DNA from: Thiofilum sp039797965
Lineage (GTDB): Bacteria; Pseudomonadota; Gammaproteobacteria; Thiotrichales; Thiotrichaceae
NCBI GenBank assembly: GCA_039797965.1
Contig: JBDKGX010000004.1
Location: 1 to 64,000, forward strand
DNA length: 64,000 nt
Reading direction: 5' to 3'
Under the pieces are notes generated by a model that saw only the letters and a program-made list of their open reading frames with translations, made no database searches and was not told the DNA's origin. The translations under genes and the position numbers were made by a program. Below, piece by piece: positions 6,855 through 15,749 of this stretch. Each line of letters starts with the position of its first letter. The first letter of the stretch is position 1.

Positions 6855-9668
6855 TTACCCCACACACCGCTCCACCAAATACGCCACTGACCGATATTGT
6901 CGCCCACTATGCAAGGTCAAACCAATCTCACACGTACGGCTATTACTCACTCCTTCTTTACATGCTTCAGGTAATTGCTGTTTCAAACGACTTAAAGCCG
7001 CAGCATTTAATTCGGGCGTAGTAAACCCCTTATCCCCCGCAAAACCACAACAGCCCTCTTCTTCTGGCTCAATGACTTGTGGCGCACAACGTTTCACTAA
7101 ATCGCGCAGTACTTTATCCAAACCCATTTTTCTAGCGCTACAGGTAATATGTAACGCCACAGGCTCAGCTTGCGGTACGATTTTCAAATGCGGCAATAAG
7201 TACTCGGTAATAAATCCCGCCGTCTCATACACCTTTAAAGGCTTTGTAAAGTTTTCAATAAAGCGCAAGGTACACGGACTGGTATCGCATAAAATCGGGT
7301 ACTTACCCTGCTCACTCGCTTCCCACAGTACTTGCTCTAAGGCTTGCACTGCTGTTTTAGCCTGAGCGGGAAAACCTTTACTGGCAAAGGGTAAACCACA
7401 ACACAAATCATCGACTTTAGGCGGAATAATCGCTTCAAATCCCGCTTTCGCTAATAGAGTGTCGAGTACTTGCTTTAAATCGCGTGTTTCAGAGTCACCG
7501 ATTCCCGTACCCATCGTACGTGTCACACAGGCAGGGAAATAGACCACTTTACCATTGACACCCGCACGAGTACTTTGCGTTAAAGTACTTACTTTACTCG
7601 CCCCCCTAGGCATCCCTTCGTGCCAGTAAGGTACTTTAGCAAATTTAGTCAACTGTCTACTCATCGCCGTAAAGTTTTTTAGCCCCAACACTTTCGATTT
7701 CACATAGCCCGCATTTAGTCCAAAGCGCGTCATCTTGGTAATCGGTGCCATATGACCTTCAGCAAAACTCGCCACCTTTTGTGCCATCTCACCGTGCTGT
7801 TCAGTACGCAACGCTCGCACTAATTCGCCTGTATTAATCCCCACTGGGCAACGGGTGGAGCACAAACCATCTACCGCACAAGTATCCAAGCCTTGATACT
7901 CAAAACGATTATCCCAAGTACTCACTTGATCGGGCGCTGCTTGCTTTAAACGTGCATGTTCACGCCATGCCACAATACGTTGGCGCGGGGTCAAAGTCAG
8001 ATGACGTGATGGACAGACAGGCTCACAAAAACCACATTCAATACAACGATCGACTAATTCATGCGTGGCGGGCATGGGTTTAAGATTTTTGAGATGAATA
8101 GCCTTATCCGTGTTTAAAAGTACGCCTCTATTGAGCAAGTTTTCGGGGTCAAATAGGGTTTTGATTTGCCACATCAGCTCATACGCATCACGCCCCCACT
8201 CCAACTCCACGAAAGGTGCCATATTGCGCCCCGTGCCATGCTCCGCTTTGAGCGAGCCACCGTATTTTACTGCCACCAGTTCGGATACATCGTGCATAAA
8301 GCCTTCATAGCGTTTCACCTCAGCTTCAGTACCAAAATCCTGCGTAAACACAAAATGCACATTACCTTCCAAAGCATGCCCAAAAATAATCGCTTCAGTG
8401 TACGAGTACTTTGCAAAAATCCCCTGTAACTCCCGTACGCCTGCCGCCAATTGCTCAATCGGAAACGCCACATCCTCAATAATCACGGTAGTACCGACTG
8501 GACGCACCGCGCCCACGGCAGGGAATAAACCTTTACGTACATTCCACAATTGCGCGTATTGAATCGGGTCTTGGGTAAACTCAACAGGGAAAAGGATTTG
8601 ATGCTCGGCTAAGAGATTTTGTACGGTTTGGATTTTGTCATTGAGTTCGCTTTGATTAGGAGCGCGAATATCAATCAGTAAAGCAGCCGCTTCTAAACTT
8701 AATGCTTTTAAAGTACTTGGCATTCCGGCTTTGTCTTGTACGGACTTCAAGCCAGCCCCATCAATCAGCTCAACAGCATCCACCGGTTGGGTTTTTAACG
8801 CCGTAACCGCTAAACACGCCGCTTCAATATGTGGGAAAAACACAAGGCTGGTCGCCTTATTGGGGTAATCCGGTACAGTGTGATATTGGATCGCGGCAAT
8901 AAATCCTAAAGTACCCTCAGAACCAATCATCAAATGCGTCAAAATATCCAGTGGGTCAGTGTAATCCACCAACGCATTAATGCTATAGCCCGTCGTATTT
9001 TTTAGGCGAAATTTGTGACGGATTTTTTGGGTAAGGACTTCATTACTTTTGACGGCTTGGGCTAATGTGCTGAGCTTTTCTAATAGGGGTCTTTGAGTAT
9101 TCAGTGCAGTTTGTCGCCCTGCTTTGGTACGAGTGTCAATCACAGAGCCATCTGCCAAAATCACCCGCATGCCTTTTAGAGTGTGATAGCTATTTTGCGC
9201 CGTGCCGCAACACATACCAGAGGCGTTATTCGCAGCAATCCCACCGATTTTACAGGTATTAATCGAGGCAGGATCTGGGCCTATTTTACGTCCAAAGGGG
9301 GCGAGGTATTGGTTGGCTTGAGAACCGATAATATTAGGCTGGAGATTAATGACTGAGCCTTGCTCAAGTACTTGGAAATCCCGCCAGCTATTGCCCTCCA
9401 TCATAATTAAAATCGAATCCGTTACGGCTTGCCCCGACAAACTCGTTCCTGCTGCACGAAAAGTCACCGGTAATTGATAGCTACGCGCTAATTGCATCAC
9501 CGCAATGAGTTCATCTTCATTTTTTACCTTAACCACCACCTCAGGAATCAAACGATAAAAACTAGCATCTGTGCCATAAGTCAGACGAGTAAACTCATCC
9601 GTAAAAATGCGTTCTTTGGGAAGTATTGAGATTAAAGCTTGGCAAAAGGCAGTGTAGTTCTGGGTCAT
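6855..9668 (-). CDS. dld: FAD-dependent D-lactate dehydrogenase with Fe-S domain (Dld-II type)
   Basis: A 937-residue fusion enzyme that oxidises D-lactate to pyruvate and passes electrons to the quinone/cytochrome chain. The N-terminal half is a PCMH-type FAD domain (TFRAAGTSLSGQ, then IGGIAANNASGMCCG). It is followed by a vanillyl-alcohol-oxidase-type C domain with GHALEGNVHF and LKAEHGTGRN. Two 4Fe-4S clusters follow (CIECGFCEPVCPSR and CAVDGLCSTRCPVG), then two CCG domains (CCGLPFASKG and CCGFAGDKG). I place the start at 9668, where TAGGA precedes the ATG; the longer frame runs into the operator. It is transcribed away from the lactate permease gene. Confidence 0.85.
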   Translation of the reverse strand: MTQNYTAFCQALISILPKERIFTDEFTRLTYGTDASFYRLIPEVVVKVKNEDELIAVMQLARSYQLPVTFRAAGTSLSGQAVTDSILIMMEGNSWRDFQVLEQGSVINLQPNIIGSQANQYLAPFGRKIGPDPASINTCKIGGIAANNASGMCCGTAQNSYHTLKGMRVILADGSVIDTRTKAGRQTALNTQRPLLEKLSTLAQAVKSNEVLTQKIRHKFRLKNTTGYSINALVDYTDPLDILTHLMIGSEGTLGFIAAIQYHTVPDYPNKATSLVFFPHIEAACLAVTALKTQPVDAVELIDGAGLKSVQDKAGMPSTLKALSLEAAALLIDIRAPNQSELNDKIQTVQNLLAEHQILFPVEFTQDPIQYAQLWNVRKGLFPAVGAVRPVGTTVIIEDVAFPIEQLAAGVRELQGIFAKYSYTEAIIFGHALEGNVHFVFTQDFGTEAEVKRYEGFMHDVSELVAVKYGGSLKAEHGTGRNMAPFVELEWGRDAYELMWQIKTLFDPENLLNRGVLLNTDKAIHLKNLKPMPATHELVDRCIECGFCEPVCPSRHLTLTPRQRIVAWREHARLKQAAPDQVSTWDNRFEYQGLDTCAVDGLCSTRCPVGINTGELVRALRTEQHGEMAQKVASFAEGHMAPITKMTRFGLNAGYVKSKVLGLKNFTAMSRQLTKFAKVPYWHEGMPRGASKVSTLTQSTRAGVNGKVVYFPACVTRTMGTGIGDSETRDLKQVLDTLLAKAGFEAIIPPKVDDLCCGLPFASKGFPAQAKTAVQALEQVLWEASEQGKYPILCDTSPCTLRFIENFTKPLKVYETAGFITEYLLPHLKIVPQAEPVALHITCSARKMGLDKVLRDLVKRCAPQVIEPEEEGCCGFAGDKGFTTPELNAAALSRLKQQLPEACKEGVSNSRTCEIGLTLHSGRQYRSVAYLVERCVG

Positions 9669-9698
9669 TATTAAATTCCTAGCAGTTGGCTCTATAAC

Positions 9699-9709
9699 TG
9701 GTATTACCA
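9699..9709. promoter_or_regulatory. LldR-type operator 1
   Basis: TGGT-ATT-ACCA is a perfect short palindrome of the TTGGTnnnACCAA kind bound by GntR/FadR-family LldR and PdhR regulators. It sits about 30 bases before the dld start codon, upstream of the lactate permease promoter. Confidence 0.65.
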
Positions 9710-9745
9710 ATATTACTGAGTATTTGGCTTAAAGCAATTATTTTG

Positions 9746-9774
9746 TTGCGATTCTGGATATTTCATCTTATTAT
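9746..9774 (+). promoter_or_regulatory. Promoter of the lactate permease operon
   Basis: TTGCGA and TATTAT separated by 17 bases. Transcription would start near 9781, so operator 2 lies just downstream of the start site and operator 1 upstream. Repression by LldR in the absence of lactate is inferred. Confidence 0.45.
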
Positions 9775-9793
9775 CCTTTCGATTTTTGGTAAA

Positions 9794-9806
9794 TTGGTCT
9801 TACCAA
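9794..9806. promoter_or_regulatory. LldR-type operator 2
   Basis: A perfect TTGGT-CTT-ACCAA palindrome between dld and the permease gene. It is embedded in a wider TTTTGGTAA / TTACCAAAA inverted repeat (9784-9808), so two overlapping binding registers are possible. Confidence 0.7.
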
Positions 9807-9860
9807 AAACCACCACACATCATACAACCGCACCCCATGACACTCTAGGAGGGGACTCCC

Positions 9861-11510
9861 ATGCAAACTTGGGCACAAGTCTATGACCCACTGGGCAATC
9901 TCTGGCTATCTGCACTCATTGCACTCATTCCCATTGCTTTTTTCTTTATTGCACTCGCTGTTTTAAGAATGAAAGGACATATCGCTAGTACTATTACGGT
10001 AGTATTAGCATTAGCTGTAGCCATTTTGTTTTACAAAATGCCAACTACTATGGCTTTAGCTTCGGCGGCTTATGGTTTCTTTTACGGTATATGGCCGATT
10101 GCATGGATCATTGTGGCTGCCGTGTTTTTATACAAAATCACGGTTAAAACCGGACAATTCGATATTATTCGCAGCTCTGTACTCTCTATTACCGAAGATC
10201 AGCGCTTACAAATGTTATTGGTAGGCTTTTCATTTGGAGCATTTCTAGAAGGTGCCGCAGGATTTGGCGCACCGGTAGCTATTACGGCAGCTTTATTAGT
10301 CGGTTTAGGCTTTAACCCTTTATATGCCGCAGGATTATGTTTGATTGCGAATACTGCTCCAGTGGCGTTCGGGGCAATGGGTATTCCGATCACGGTGGCA
10401 GGACAAGTCACCGGTTTAGACCCTTTCCATATTGGTCAAATGGCAGGTCGTCAATTACCGCTATTGTCTATCATTGTACCTTTTTGGTTGATTGCCATTA
10501 TGGACGGTTGGCGGGGTATTAAAGAAACCTATCCTGCTATTTTAGTCGCAGGGGTATCCTTTGCCGTAACTCAATACTTCACTGCTAACTTCATTGGCCC
10601 AGAATTACCAGATATTACGTCTGCATTAGTAAGCTTAGTGTGCTTAACCCTGTTCCTGAAAAAATGGCAGCCTAAACATATTTTCCGCTTTGAAGGTCAA
10701 GAGCTCACTAATCAAACCACTCAACAACCCTCTTATACTAGAGGTCAAATCATTAAAGCCTGGTCACCTTTTATGATTTTAACGGTCATGGTTACTATTT
10801 GGAGCTTAAAGCCCTTTAAAGCGCTGTTTGGCAAAGATGGTTTATTAGAGAGTTGGGTGATTAAAGTATCTGTACCTTATCTCGATAAATTAGTCACCAA
10901 AATGCCACCGATTGTGACTGAGGCAAAGCCTTATGAAGCGGTGTATAAATTTGATTGGTTTTCAGCAACAGGAACCGCCATTTTTATCGCAGCACTGATT
11001 ACTATCGCTGTGTTAAAAATGAAGCCGTTTGACGGAATTAAAACCTTAGGTGAAACCCTCAATGAGTTAAAACGCCCTATTTACTCCATTGGTATGGTTT
11101 TAGCGTTTGCCTTTGTAGCTAACTACTCGGGTTTATCCGCTACCTTAGCTTTATTGCTGGCGGGAACAGGGGCAATGTTTGCATTCTTTTCACCCTTTTT
11201 AGGTTGGTTAGGCGTGTTTTTAACAGGTTCGGATACTTCATCGAACGCCTTGTTCTGTAGTTTGCAAGCCACCACAGCGCAACAAATTGGTGTGTCTGAC
11301 ACATTATTAGTTGCGGCTAATACCACGGGTGGCGTCACGGGTAAAATGATCTCCCCTCAATCCATTGCGGTAGCTTGTGCGGCAGTCGGTTTAGTAGGTA
11401 AGGAGTCTGATTTATTCCGCTTTACTTTAAAACATAGCCTTATGTTTGTGATTATTGTAGGCATTATTACCAGCTTACAAGCTTATGTCTTTACTTGGAT
11501 GATTCCTTGA
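9861..11510 (+). CDS. lctP: L-lactate permease (LctP family)
   Basis: A 549-residue inner-membrane lactate:proton symporter with about 12-14 hydrophobic segments. Typical LctP segments are present: FGAFLEGAAGFGAPVAITAALL in the first half, and FLTGSDTSSNALFCSLQ followed by NTTGGVTGKMISPQSI in the second. A strong AGGAGG-type ribosome binding site precedes the ATG. It heads a run with the regulator and lutABC, and two operators lie upstream. It probably imports L-lactate, D-lactate and glycolate. Confidence 0.92.
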   Translation: MQTWAQVYDPLGNLWLSALIALIPIAFFFIALAVLRMKGHIASTITVVLALAVAILFYKMPTTMALASAAYGFFYGIWPIAWIIVAAVFLYKITVKTGQFDIIRSSVLSITEDQRLQMLLVGFSFGAFLEGAAGFGAPVAITAALLVGLGFNPLYAAGLCLIANTAPVAFGAMGIPITVAGQVTGLDPFHIGQMAGRQLPLLSIIVPFWLIAIMDGWRGIKETYPAILVAGVSFAVTQYFTANFIGPELPDITSALVSLVCLTLFLKKWQPKHIFRFEGQELTNQTTQQPSYTRGQIIKAWSPFMILTVMVTIWSLKPFKALFGKDGLLESWVIKVSVPYLDKLVTKMPPIVTEAKPYEAVYKFDWFSATGTAIFIAALITIAVLKMKPFDGIKTLGETLNELKRPIYSIGMVLAFAFVANYSGLSATLALLLAGTGAMFAFFSPFLGWLGVFLTGSDTSSNALFCSLQATTAQQIGVSDTLLVAANTTGGVTGKMISPQSIAVACAAVGLVGKESDLFRFTLKHSLMFVIIVGIITSLQAYVFTWMIP

Positions 11511-11551
11511 TTGGCTAAGTGAAAATCCCTACACTCGGTCTTATCAATAAA

Positions 11552-11563
11552 TTGGTAAGACCA
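11552..11563. promoter_or_regulatory. LldR-type operator 3, before the regulator gene
   Basis: TTGGT-AAG-ACCA lies seven bases before the regulator's ATG and forms the right arm of a longer GGTCTTA / TAAGACC inverted repeat starting near 11537. Binding here would let the regulator control its own synthesis, either at an internal promoter or as a roadblock. Confidence 0.6.
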
Positions 11564-11569
11564 GAGTAC

Positions 11570-12319
11570 ATGAAGAAAATCCGCCTTTCTGATCAAATAG
11601 CTGAACAACTAGAAACGATGATTGTGACCCAAGGCATTAAAGCGGGAGAACGCTTACCTGCTGAACGTCAACTCGCGGAGCAACTAGAAGTTTCACGTCC
11701 TTCACTACGCGAAGCTATTCAAAAGTTGATTAGTAAAGGCTTGTTAATCAGTCGTGCGGGGGGTGGAACGTATGTACAAGACACTACCCAAATCGGCAAT
11801 GATGACCCGCTTATTACCCTATTTCGTGAAAATCCTGAGTATCGGTTTGACGTATTAGAAATTCGTCATGCTTTAGAGGGTACAGGTGCTTGGTATGCTG
11901 CTTTACGGGCAACTGATGAAGATAAGCAACTCATTCGTAAACGTTTTGACGAGATGTTAGCACAACACGGTAGCCCTGATCCTATGGATGAAGCGCGCGC
12001 GGATGCCGCCTTTCATTTAGCTATTATTGAAGCCTCACATAACCTAGTACTTTTACATGTCATGCGGGGGTTATTTGAGTTACTGCAAAACAGCATTTCT
12101 CATAACCTTGACAAACTGTACACCCAACCACGGGTATTTGAGCCATTAAGCGCTCAACACCGTGAACTAATGGAAGCGGTCATTGCCAGCGAACCGGAGC
12201 GGGCACGGCAAGCTGCGCAAGAGCATCTAGCCTTTGTAGAAGACTCATTAAAAGCCATTGATGCCGATGAAGCCCGAAAAATACGCTCATTGCGACATCT
12301 CACCCTAGCAGGAAGATAA
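11570..12319 (+). CDS. lldR: GntR/FadR-family lactate-responsive regulator
   Basis: A 249-residue regulator. The N-terminal winged helix (residues 1-70) has RLPAERQLAEQLEVSRPSLREAI and a wing with RAGGGTYV. The C-terminal FCD ligand-binding domain has EIRHALEGTGAWYAA and an FHLAIIEASHN segment with the usual metal-ligand residues. Its place between the permease and lutABC marks it as the LldR-type lactate sensor; it is closely related to PdhR. A GTG at 11519 would give a longer frame, but the operator lies inside that extension, so I choose the ATG at 11570. Confidence 0.85.
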   Translation: MKKIRLSDQIAEQLETMIVTQGIKAGERLPAERQLAEQLEVSRPSLREAIQKLISKGLLISRAGGGTYVQDTTQIGNDDPLITLFRENPEYRFDVLEIRHALEGTGAWYAALRATDEDKQLIRKRFDEMLAQHGSPDPMDEARADAAFHLAIIEASHNLVLLHVMRGLFELLQNSISHNLDKLYTQPRVFEPLSAQHRELMEAVIASEPERARQAAQEHLAFVEDSLKAIDADEARKIRSLRHLTLAGR

Positions 12320-12323
12320 ACTT

Positions 12324-13076
12324 ATGACTCAACCACAGTCCATTTATTTTTTTGGTACTTGCTTGATGGATTTAATGTTTCCAAAGGCAGGTATTTCAGC
12401 CGTGCAACTCTTACAACGCGAAGGCATTAACGTTATTTACCCGCCCGCTCAAACCTGTTGTGGGCAGCCCGCGTGGAACTCAGGCTATCGTGATGAAGCT
12501 CGCAAAGTTGCCCGTGCCCAAATAGCTCTATTCCCCAAACCCCTCCCGATTGTGATTCCTTCTGGCTCGTGTGCAGGGATGATGAAAACGCATTACCCCG
12601 AATTATTCAAAGGTGAAGCGGATGAAGCACAAGCTCTAGAGGTAGCTAATCGGGTGTATGAACTCACTGAGTTTTTAGTCGATGTACTAAATATTAACCT
12701 CACCGACCTAGGCGAACCTGTTGAAATTGCAGTACACACCTCTTGTTCAGCACGACGTGAAATGGGAGTAGCGGACAAAATCGAGCAACTACTGGGGCAA
12801 CTGCATAATGTCAAAGTACTCGAACAAGCCTATAAAACTGAATGCTGCGGTTTTGGTGGCACATTTGCCGTCAAACAACCCGAAATTTCCGCCGCTATGG
12901 TACAAGACAAAACGACCCATTTACGTAATACCGGAGCCACACAAGTCATCAGTCAAGATTGTGGTTGCCTCATGAATATCGGTGGCGCCTTCGAGTATCA
13001 AGCTAAACACCAGCATCAAAAACCGTTAAGTACTCAACATATTGCCGAATTTCTTTGGGAGCGGACTCATGGCTAA
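12324..13076 (+). CDS. lutA: L-lactate oxidation complex subunit LutA (CCG-domain Fe-S protein)
   Basis: A 250-residue protein with two cysteine-rich CCG domains: CCGQPAWNSGYRDEA in the first half, and HTSCSARREMG with CCGFGGTFAVK in the second, plus a late DCGCLMNIGG. This is the LutA/LldE subunit of the LutABC complex, which oxidises L-lactate to pyruvate independently of the flavin enzyme LldD. It begins four bases after the regulator's stop codon and overlaps the next gene, so the operon is tight. Confidence 0.9.
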   Translation: MTQPQSIYFFGTCLMDLMFPKAGISAVQLLQREGINVIYPPAQTCCGQPAWNSGYRDEARKVARAQIALFPKPLPIVIPSGSCAGMMKTHYPELFKGEADEAQALEVANRVYELTEFLVDVLNINLTDLGEPVEIAVHTSCSARREMGVADKIEQLLGQLHNVKVLEQAYKTECCGFGGTFAVKQPEISAAMVQDKTTHLRNTGATQVISQDCGCLMNIGGAFEYQAKHQHQKPLSTQHIAEFLWERTHG

Positions 13077-14484
13077 GACCTCAGAATTTCGCATTAATAT
13101 TGATAAAGCCTTAGGCAAACCTGATGTTCGTGCTCACTTTCGCCGTGCGATGGACACCCTCATGACCAATCGGCGTAATCAATTTCCCGATAATGCCGAA
13201 CTCCAACGCCTACGCGATCAAGCTCAAATCATTCGCGCGAATGCCTTAAGTAAACTACCTGAACTACTCGAACAGCTCGAAACCAATCTCACCAAAAACG
13301 GCATTCAAGTCCATTGGGCAGAAACCACCGATGAGGCTAATCAAATCGTTTTGCAAATTATGCAAAAGCATCATGCCCAATGGATGATCAAAGGCAAATC
13401 CATGGTGTCCGAGGAAATGGGCTTAAATCATTTTCTGGAGTCTAAGGAGATTGAAGCACTGGAATCTGATCTCGGTGAATTTATTATTCAACTCGATGGC
13501 GAAACCCCTTCACATATCATCATGCCTGCTATTCATAAGAGCAAAGAACAAATCTCCCAGCTCTTTAGTGAAAAGTTTCCTGATATTCCTTACACCGACG
13601 ATGTTGATACCTTGACTCGTACCGCCCGCGAAATTTTGCGTGAGAAGTTTTATAACGCGCCAGTGGGGTTATCCGGTGTGAATTTTGCCGTGGCTGAAAC
13701 CGGTACGTTGTGTCTGGTGGAAAACGAAGGCAATGGGCGCATGTCGACGACAGCTCCCCCTGTGCATATTGCGGTAACAGGGATTGAAAAAGTGGTGGAA
13801 AAGCTCAGTGATATCCCACCACTTTTGAGTATTTTGCCCCGCTCAGCAACGGGACAGCCGATCACGACTTATTTCAATATGATTTCTAGCCCTCGCAAAG
13901 CAGGTGAAAAAGACGGCCCCGAAGAGGTACATTTAGTCCTACTGGATAATGGTCGCTCACGCATCTATTCTGATCCTGAACTCTTGGCGACTCTGCGCTG
14001 TATTCGCTGTGGCGCCTGTATTAATCATTGTCCGGTGTATGTACGCATTGGCGGACATAGTTATGGTACGGTGTATCCGGGGCCGATTGGCACGATTTTA
14101 GAGCCGCAAAAAGCCGGCTTAAGTACTCATGGTGAATTATTACAAGCCTCAACACTGTGTGGTGCGTGTGGTGAGGTGTGTCCAGTGCGAATTCCAATAC
14201 CTAATTTAATTAATCGCTTGCGTTATGAGGGCGTGCGACAAGATAGCAGCAGTACTTTAGACGCAGGCTCTAAACGCAAAGCCATGGAAGCGGCTACTTG
14301 GAAAGCATGGTCATGGGCAGCTACCCACCCGAATCTCTACCATACTGGCAGCCATATCGCCACCCAAGCCCGCAAGCTCATTCCCAACCAACTGGGGGCA
14401 TGGACGAGTGTACGTACCGCGCCTAAAGTCGCCGAAAAAACCCTGCACCAACAACTCAAAGCATTAGGAGTTGACCATGAGTAG
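13069..14484 (+). CDS. lutB: L-lactate oxidation complex subunit LutB
   Basis: A 471-residue LutB/LldF subunit. The N-terminal LUD domain carries KGKSMVSEEMGLNH and the AETGTLCLVENEGNGR block. It is followed by two 4Fe-4S motifs, CIRCGACINHCPVY and CGACGEVCPVRIPI, and a C-terminal helical region. I start it at the ATG at 13069 inside the end of lutA, matching the family N-terminus. It overlaps lutC by eight bases. It should pass electrons from lactate oxidation to the respiratory chain. Confidence 0.9.
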   Translation: MAKTSEFRINIDKALGKPDVRAHFRRAMDTLMTNRRNQFPDNAELQRLRDQAQIIRANALSKLPELLEQLETNLTKNGIQVHWAETTDEANQIVLQIMQKHHAQWMIKGKSMVSEEMGLNHFLESKEIEALESDLGEFIIQLDGETPSHIIMPAIHKSKEQISQLFSEKFPDIPYTDDVDTLTRTAREILREKFYNAPVGLSGVNFAVAETGTLCLVENEGNGRMSTTAPPVHIAVTGIEKVVEKLSDIPPLLSILPRSATGQPITTYFNMISSPRKAGEKDGPEEVHLVLLDNGRSRIYSDPELLATLRCIRCGACINHCPVYVRIGGHSYGTVYPGPIGTILEPQKAGLSTHGELLQASTLCGACGEVCPVRIPIPNLINRLRYEGVRQDSSSTLDAGSKRKAMEAATWKAWSWAATHPNLYHTGSHIATQARKLIPNQLGAWTSVRTAPKVAEKTLHQQLKALGVDHE

Positions 14485-15124
14485 TGCTCGCCATCACATT
14501 TTACAACGCCTTCGCGCTGTCCCACGTCCAGTCGTTGATACCACAGGACGTGACCTTATACCTAGTTATGATTGGGATAAGGCTGAAAAGATTAAACGCT
14601 TTACTGAGCGCATGCAGGCCGTACGGGCGGAAATACACCTGTCAGATCAACAGTCATGGCTGATGAAGCTAGCCGACTTATGTAAAGCTAAAGGCTTGAA
14701 TAACTTGCTAGTTTCACCCAACACTTTATGGGGTCAAAGCATTTATCAAAGTACTGAGTACTTTCCGACGCTAAAAGCTTATGACCAGCCGATTGAGACG
14801 TGGAAGGAGGACATGTTTTACGGTATTGATGCGAGTGTCACGAGTACTTTAGGCGGAATTGCTGAAACAGGTACTTTGATCTTATGGCCTAATGCGGATG
14901 AACCCCGCCTTATGTCCCTAGTGCCACCCGTGCATTTTGTGATTTTAGAGACCGAGTACTTATACAGTACATTTGCCGAAGCTATGCAAGCCCAAGATTG
15001 GATTAATCAAGGTATGCCCACTAATGCTTTATTAATCTCAGGCCCTTCTAAATCGGCTGATATTGCCCAAGTACTCGCCTATGGGGTGCATGGTCCCAAG
15101 GAATTGGTGGTAATTTTGGTTTAA
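14477..15124 (+). CDS. lutC: L-lactate oxidation complex subunit LutC
   Basis: A 215-residue LUD-domain protein with the LutC pattern: the GIDASVTSTLGGIAETGTL block, then LVPPVHFVI and a C-terminal GVHGPKELVVILV tail. It has no Fe-S motifs, as expected for this subunit. AGGAG lies six bases before the ATG, and the start falls inside lutB. It closes the lactate operon. Confidence 0.9.
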   Translation: MSSARHHILQRLRAVPRPVVDTTGRDLIPSYDWDKAEKIKRFTERMQAVRAEIHLSDQQSWLMKLADLCKAKGLNNLLVSPNTLWGQSIYQSTEYFPTLKAYDQPIETWKEDMFYGIDASVTSTLGGIAETGTLILWPNADEPRLMSLVPPVHFVILETEYLYSTFAEAMQAQDWINQGMPTNALLISGPSKSADIAQVLAYGVHGPKELVVILV

Positions 15125-15149
15125 TTTCAAGAGGGCTGTTGATTGATAG

Positions 15150-15626
15150 TTAATGGCTCTCTACAAAACCCAATTTTTTATAAAGCCTAAAAGCGGCCTC
15201 ATTTCCTACCGTAACCACTAAGTTCAGCGATGTATAGTCGGCCTCAACCAATGACTGCATAGCATGTTGAATACACAAACCACCTAAACCTTGTTGCCTA
15301 AAAGTTGGAAAAGTCATGGCATAGGCTAATAAAGGCCGCTCGTGCCAGTAGGTAATTAAAGCCGCCGAAATGAGTTGCCCCTTGTGCTCAACAATGCGCG
15401 AATGTTGTGGTAGATATAAGCCGTGCTCCCCTTGAAATAAACGTTCGATTTCCGCTAAAGCAGGTAGATAGGTTTCAAACTCTTGATCAATGCTATCTCG
15501 ATAACTTTCTAATAATAAACTGGCTAGTTGGTCGCGATCATTCGTGGTGGGTGGACGCAATTCCATACTGGGTAGACAACACTGCGGTCTTAAAGAATAA
15601 GTCATACGCATACGAGTTATCATCAT
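15150..15626 (-). CDS. GNAT family N-acetyltransferase
   Basis: A GNAT-fold protein of about 158 residues. The acetyl-CoA pyrophosphate-binding loop is RQQGLGGLC, preceded by the typical strand ending in AYAMTFPTF. It ends with GNEAAFRLYKKLGF, the usual GNAT C-terminal motif. I start it at the ATG behind GAGTGGAAAA; a TTG at 15638 is also possible. The substrate is unknown. It is divergent from the HEAT-like/ATP-grasp pair. Confidence 0.8.
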   Translation of the reverse strand: MMITRMRMTYSLRPQCCLPSMELRPPTTNDRDQLASLLLESYRDSIDQEFETYLPALAEIERLFQGEHGLYLPQHSRIVEHKGQLISAALITYWHERPLLAYAMTFPTFRQQGLGGLCIQHAMQSLVEADYTSLNLVVTVGNEAAFRLYKKLGFVESH

Positions 15627-15749
15627 TTTTCCACTCAATCATGGCTAGACCATACCTTTACAAAACTTAAAAGCAGCCCATTGTAGGGTAATGCTTTAAA
15701 GTACTTGAAAAAGACCTTTATGATGAATGTTACACATTAAAGCGAACCC

